In this document: one piece after another, positions 58,101 to 64,000 of the stretch
Layout of the letters: the number at the start of each line of letters is the position of its first letter
Numbering within the stretch: the first letter of the stretch is position 1
NCBI GenBank assembly: GCA_949987565.1
Contig: OX465109.1
Location: forward strand, 11,486,509-11,550,508
DNA: 64,000 nucleotides
From: Luidia sarsii
Taxonomy: Eukaryota; Echinodermata; Asteroidea; Paxillosida; Luidiidae
Reading direction: 5' to 3'
Position numbers and translations under genes: made by a program
The notes under the pieces: model-generated
The model's input: only the letters and a program-made list of their open reading frames with translations
Told to the model about the DNA's origin: nothing
Databases searched by the model: none

Positions 58101-61100
58101 GAATGTACAGCATGACAGTCGGCTCAGTGTTTCTGGAAAGAAAAATCACTTTGCAGGATAATATCTCCTTCAAAATTACATTCACAAAGCTAAAACTTGG
58201 CCTACAATGTGTCCTTGTGATAGGCTATCGACTAGTGTTAAAATATTTGAAATCGGACAAGAACCAATGAAAGCATCATCAAGCAAAGGGAACTCACCCT
58301 TAGCAGAGAGGGAGCGTGTATCTCAGGAATGAAGCGCATAACAGTCGGTGCAGTGTTCCTGGAAAGAAAAAGAAACTTTGCGGGTGAATATCTCCTTCGA
58401 TATTAATTTCACAAAGCTAAAACTTGGCTTGCAAAGAGTCCTTGAAATAGGCTATCGACTAGTATTAAAATGATTAATTTCGGACAAGAACACGTGAATT
58501 CATCATCAAGCAAATGGACTTCACCCTTATCAGTGAGGCAGCTTGTATCTCTGGAATGTACAGCATAACAGTCGGCGCAGTGTTCCTGGAAAGAAAAAAT
58601 ACTTTTCAGGTTAATATCTCCCACGATATTACTTACACAAAGCTGAAACTTGGCCTGCAATGAGTCCTTGGAATAGGCTATCGACTAGTGTTAAAATATT
58701 CGAAATCGGACAAGAACCAATGAAAGCATAATCAAGCAAACGGAACTCACCCTTAGCAGAGAGGGAGCTTGTATCTCTGGAATGAAGCGCATAACAGTCG
58801 GTGCAGTGTTCCTGGAAAGTAAAAGAAACTTTACAGGTGAATATCTCCTTCGATATTAATTTCACAAAGCTAAAACTTGGCTTGCAAAGAGTCCTTGAAA
58901 TAGGCTATCGACTAGTAATAAATTGATTAATTTAGGACAAGAACACGTGAAATCATCATCAAGCAAATGGAACTCACCCTTATCAGTGAGGCAGCTTGTA
59001 TCTCTGGAATGTACAGCAGAACAGTCGGCTCAGTGTTTCTGGAAAGAAAAATCACTTTGCAGGATAATATCTCCTTCAAAATTACATTCACAAAGCTAAA
59101 ACTTGGCCTACAATGTGTCCTTGTGATAGGCTATCGACTAGTGTTAAAATATTTGAAATCGGACAAGAACCAATGAAAGCATCATCAAGCAAAGGGAACT
59201 CACCCTTAGCAGAGAGGGAGCGTGTATATCAGGAATGAAGCGCATAACAGTCGGTGCAGTGTTCCTGGAAAGAAAAAGAAACTTTGCGGGTGAATATCTC
59301 CTTCGATATTAATTTCACAAAGCTAAAACTTGGCTTGCAAAGAGTCCTTGAAATAGGCTATCGACTAGTATTAAATTGATTAATTTCGGACAAGAACACG
59401 TGAAATCATCATCAAGCAAATGGAACTCACCCTTATCAGTGAGGCAGCTTGTATCTCTGGAATGTACAGCATAACAGTCGGCTCAGTGTTTCTGGAAAGA
59501 AAAATCACTTTGCAGGATAATATCTCCTTCAAAATTACATTCACAAAGCTAAAACTTGGCCTACAATGTGTCCTTGGGATAGGCTATCGACAATTTTTAA
59601 AATATTTGAAATCGGACAAGAACCAATGAAAGCATCATCAAGCAAAGGGAACTCACCCTTAGCAGAGAGGGAGCTTGTATCTCTGGAATGAAGCGCATAA
59701 CAGTCGGCGCAGTGTTCCTGGAAAGAAAAATGAACTTTGCGGGTGAATATCTCCATCGATATTAATTTCACAAAGCTAAAACTTGGCTTGCAAAGAGTCC
59801 TTGAAATAGGCTATCGACTAGTATTAAAATGATTAATTTCGGACAAGAACACGTGAATTCATCATCAAGCAAATGGACTTCACCCTTATCAGTGAGGCAG
59901 CTTGTATCTCTGGAATGTACAGCATAACAGTCGGCGCAGTGTTCCTGGAAAGAAAAAATACTTTTCAGGTTAATATCTCCCACGATATTACTTACACAAA
60001 GCTGAAACTTGGCCTGCAATGAGTCCTTGGAATAGGCTATCGACTAGTGTTAAAATATTCGAAATCGGACAAGAACCAATGAAAGCATCATCAAGCAAAG
60101 GGAACTCACCCTTAGCAGAGAGGGAGCTTGTATCTCTGGAATGAAGCGCATAACAGTCGGTGCAGTGTTCCTGGAAAGTAAAAGAAACTTTACAGGTGAA
60201 TATCTCCTTTGATATTAATTTCACAAAGCTAAAACTTGGCTTGCAAAGAGTCCTTGAAATAGGCTATCGACTAGTATTTAATTGATTAATTTCGGACAAG
60301 AACACGTGAAATCATCATCAAGCAAATGGAACTCACCCTTATCAGTGAGGCAGCTTGTATCTCTGGAATGTACAGCATAACAGTCGGCGCAGTGTTCCTG
60401 GAAAGAAAAATGAACTTTGCGGGTAAATATCTCCTTCGATATTAATTTCACAAAGCTAAAACTTGGCTTCCTAAGAGTCCTTGAAAAAGGCTATCGACTA
60501 GTATTAAATTGATTAATTTCGGACAAGAACACGTGAAATCATCATCAAACAAATGGAACTCACCCTTATCAGTGAGGCAGCTTGTATCTCTGGAATGTAC
60601 AGCATAACAGTCGGCTCAGTGTTTCTGGAAAGAAAAATTACTTTGCAGGATAATATCTCCTTCAAAATTACATTCACAAAGCTAAAACTTGGCCTACAAT
60701 GTGTCCTTGGGATAGGCTATCGACTAGTGTTAAAATATTTGAAATCGGACAAGAACCAATGAAAGCATCATCAAGCAAAGGGAACTCACCCTTTGCAGAG
60801 AGGGAGCTTGTATGTCTGGAATGAAGCGCATATCAGTCGGCGCAGTGTTCCTGGAAAGAAAAATGAACTTTGCGGGTGAATATCTCCTTCGATATTAATT
60901 TCACAAAGCTAAAACTTGGCTTGCAAAGAGTCCTTGAAATAGGCTATCGACAATTATTAAATTGATTAATTTCGGACAAGAACACGTGAAATCATCATCA
61001 AACAAATGGAACTCACCCTTATCAGTGAGGCAGCTTGTATCTCTGGAATATACAGCATAACACTCGGCTCAGTGTTTCTTGAAAGAAAAATCACTTTGCA

Positions 61101-64000
61101 GGATAATATCTCCTTCAAAATTACATTCACAAAGCTAAAACGTGGCCTACAATGTGTCCTTGGGATAGGCTATCGACTAGTGTTAAAATATTTGAAATCG
61201 GACAAGAACCAATGAAAGCATCATCAAGCAAAGGGAACTCACCCTTAGCAGAGAGGGAGCTTGTATCTCTGGAATGAAGCGCATAACAGTCGGTGCAGTG
61301 TTCCTGGAAAGAAAAAGAAACTTTGCGGGTGAATATCTCCTTCGATATTAATTTCACAAAGCTAAAACTTGGCTTGCAAAGAGTCCTTGAAATAGGCTAT
61401 CGACTAGTATTAAATTGATTAATTTCGGACAAGAACACGTGAAATCATCATCAAGCAAATGGAACTCACCCTTATCAGTGAGGCAGCTTGTATCTCTGGA
61501 ATGTACAGCATAACAGTCGGCGCAGTGTTCCTCGAAAGAAAAAATACTTTTCAGGTTAATATCTCCCACGATATTACTTACACAAAGCTGAAACTTGGCC
61601 TGCAATGAGTCCTTGGAATAGGCTATCGACTAGTGTTAAAATATTCGAAATCGGACAAGAACCAATGAAAGCATCATCAAGCAAACGGACCTCACCCTTA
61701 GCAGAGAGGGAGCTTGTATCTCTGGAATGAAGCGCATAACAGTCGGTGCAGTGTTCCTGGAAAGTAAAAGAAACTTTACAGGTGAATATCTCCTTCGATA
61801 TTAATTTCACAAAGCTAAAACTTGGCTTGCAAAGAGTCCTTGAAATAGGCTATCGACTAGTATTAAATTGATTAATTTCGGACAAGAACACATGAAATCA
61901 TCATCAAGCAATTGGAACTCACCCTTATCAGTGAGGCAGCTTGTATCTCTGGAATGTACAGCATAACAGTCGGCTCAGTGTAACTGGAAAGAAAAATCAC
62001 TTTGCAGGATAATATCTCCTTCAAAATTACATTCACAAAGCTAAAACTTGGCCTACAATGTGTCCTTGGGATAGGCTATCGACAATTTTTAAAATATTTG
62101 AAATCGGACAAGAACCAATGAAAGCATCATCAAGCAAAGGGAACTCACCCTTAGCAGAGAGGGAGCTTGTATGTCTGGAATGAAGCGCATATCAGTCGGC
62201 GCAGTGTTCCTGGAAAGAAAAATGAACTTTGCGGGTGAATATCTCCTTCGATATTAATTTCACAAAGCTAAAACTTGGCTTCCTAAGAGTCCTTGAAAAA
62301 GGCTATCGACTAGTATTAAATTGATTAATTTCGGACAAGAACACGTGAAATCATCATCAAACAAATGGAACTCACCCTTATCAGTGAGGCAGCTTGTATC
62401 TCTGGAATGTACAGCATAACAGTCGGCGCAGTGTTCCTGGAAAGAAACAATACTTTGCAGGTTAATATCTCCCACGATATTACTTACACATAGCTAAAAC
62501 TTGACCTGCAATGAGTCCTTGGAATAGGCTATCGACTAGTGTTAAAATATTTGAAACCGGACAAGAACCAATGAAAGCATCATCAAGCAAAGGGAACTCA
62601 CCCTTAGCAGAGAGGGAGCTTGTATCTCTGGAATGAAGCGCATAACAGTCGGTGCAGTGTTCCTGGAAAGAAAAAGAAACTTTGCGGGTGAATATCTCCT
62701 TCGATATTAATTTCACAAAGCTAAAACTTGGCTTGCAAAGAGTCCTTGAAATAGGCTATCGACTAGTATTAAATTGATTAATTTCGGACAAGAACACGTG
62801 AAATCATCATCAAGCAAATGGAACTCACCCTTATCAGTGAGGCAGCTTGTATCTCTGGAATGTACAGCATAACAGTCGGCGCAGTGTTCCTCGAAAGAAA
62901 AAATACTTTTCAGGTTAATATCTCCCACGATATTACTTACACAAAGCTGAAACTTGGCCTGCAATGAGTCCTTGGAATAGGCTATCGACTAGTGTTAAAA
63001 TATTCGAAATCGGACAAGAACCAATGAAAGCATCATCAAGCAAACGGACCTCACCCTTAGCAGAGAGGGAGCTTGTATCTCTGGAATGAAGCGCATAACA
63101 GTCGGTGCAGTGTTCCTGGAAAGTAAAAGAAACTTTACAGGTGAATATCTCCTTCGATATTAATTTCACAAAGCTAAAACTTGGCTTGCAAAGAGTCCTT
63201 GAAATAGGCTATCGACTAGTATTAAATTGATTAATTTCGGACAAGAACACATGAAATCATCATCAAGCAATTGGAACTCACCCTTATCAGTGAGGCAGCT
63301 TGTATCTCTGGAATGTACAGCATAACAGTCGGCTCAGTGTAACTGGAAAGAAAAATCACTTTGCAGGATAATATCTCCTTCAAAATTACATTCACAAAGC
63401 TAAAACTTGGCCTACAATGTGTCCTTGGGATAGGCTATCGACAATTTTTAAAATATTTGAAATCGGACAAGAACCAATGAAAGCATCATCAAGCAAAGGG
63501 AACTCACCCTTAGCAGAGAGGGAGCTTGTATGTCTGGAATGAAGCGCATATCAGTCGGCGCAGTGTTCCTGGAAAGAAAAATGAACTTTGCGGGTGAATA
63601 TCTCCTTCGATATTAATTTCACAAAGCTAAAACTTGGCTTCCTAAGAGTCCTTGAAATAGGCTATCAACTAGTATTAAATTGATTAATTTCGGACAAGAA
63701 CACGTGAAATCATCATCAAGCAAATGGAACTCACCCTTATCAGTGAGGCAGCTTGTATCTCTGGAATGTACAGCATAACAGTCGGAGCAGTGTTCCTGGA
63801 AAGAAAAAAAAACTTTACAGGTGAATATCTCCTTCGATATTAATTTCACAAAGCTGAAACTTGGCCTGCAATGAGTCCTTGAAATAGGCCATTGACTAGT
63901 GTTAAAATATTTGAAATCGGACAAGAACCAATGAAAGCATCATCAAGCAAAGGGAACTCACCCTTAGCAGAGAGGGAGCTTGTATGTCTGGAATGAAGCG

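Larger units (their letters stand above)
52995..64000 (-). repeat. ~226.5-bp tandem array with exon-like cassette (~48 units)
   Basis: Begins near TTGGCCTGCAATGAGTCC and runs off the window. Two main unit types, A (plus strand TTATCAGTGAGGCAGC) and B (TTAGCAGAGAGGGAGC), largely alternate, giving a ~453-bp dimer. Longer blocks repeat at 1359 bp (6 units) and 2039 bp (9 units). Short frames recur on both strands because the units are alike. On the minus strand each unit has a pyrimidine tract ending TTTCTTTCCAG, 61 nt, then GTGAGT or a variant. Satellite DNA with chance signals is the alternative to a real exon array. Confidence 0.95.

Noticed and set aside
53084..61215. Recurring 69-codon plus-strand frames in the 226-bp array
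   Set aside because: They exist because units are near-identical; no splice signals on that strand and stops occur at the same place each time.
52995..64000. CRISPR array
   Set aside because: The context is eukaryotic, units are ~226 bp and similar throughout, with no short repeat/unique spacer pattern.

Overview
This is a stretch of animal nuclear genome, not a microbial one. The evidence is a Kelch-like gene split into five exons with canonical GT/AG junctions, secreted lectin genes with signal peptides and AATAAA signals, fragments of LINE and Penelope-like retroelements, many inverted-repeat (MITE-like) insertions, and very large satellite/minisatellite arrays. The repeat content suggests a marine invertebrate, perhaps a deuterostome such as an echinoderm, hemichordate or cephalochordate; I cannot name the species.

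Layout. Positions 1-2160 hold decayed repeats downstream of a minus-strand gene. From 8305 down to 2164 lies that gene, a BTB-BACK-Kelch protein (KLHL family) of 614 aa when the five exons are joined. Its introns hold a palindromic MITE with hammerhead-like motifs, a Penelope-like 3' remnant and a TGTACA-rich island. From 8306 to 17300 there is no confident gene, but many mobile elements: a 518-bp and a 472-bp inverted-repeat element, two ~620-bp elements carrying a THAP zinc-finger exon between inverted repeats with a TGACGTCA core, and a duplicated tRNA-like SINE.

From 17.3 to 50 kb the window is a cluster of four paralogous genes for a secreted protein with one C-type lectin-like domain and one PAN/Apple domain (17748-18470, 33940-34668 and 42164-42886 on minus; 48372-49091 on plus). 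Each sits in a duplicated module whose flanks are also homologous. The modules carry pyrimidine-rich simple sequence in their 5' flanks, and two such tracts lie next to huge arrays: a ~12.4 kb 49-bp minisatellite (about 19.8-32.2 kb) and a ~2.7 kb 44-bp minisatellite (about 35.4-38.1 kb). Both are stop-free in all three frames on the pyrimidine strand, which yields giant but meaningless reading frames (3976 and 870 codons). Degenerate relatives of the 49-bp unit lie near the other two lectin copies.

From about 52,995 to the window end runs a ~226.5-bp tandem array of about 48 units. On the minus strand each unit contains what looks like a 61-nt cassette exon with a good 3' splice site and a donor GT that is kept although its surrounding bases vary. 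Because 61 is not a multiple of three and one frame always hits a stop, the array is a candidate for mutually exclusive or single-choice splicing, or for repeated noncoding exons. This is the most unusual structure here and needs transcript evidence.
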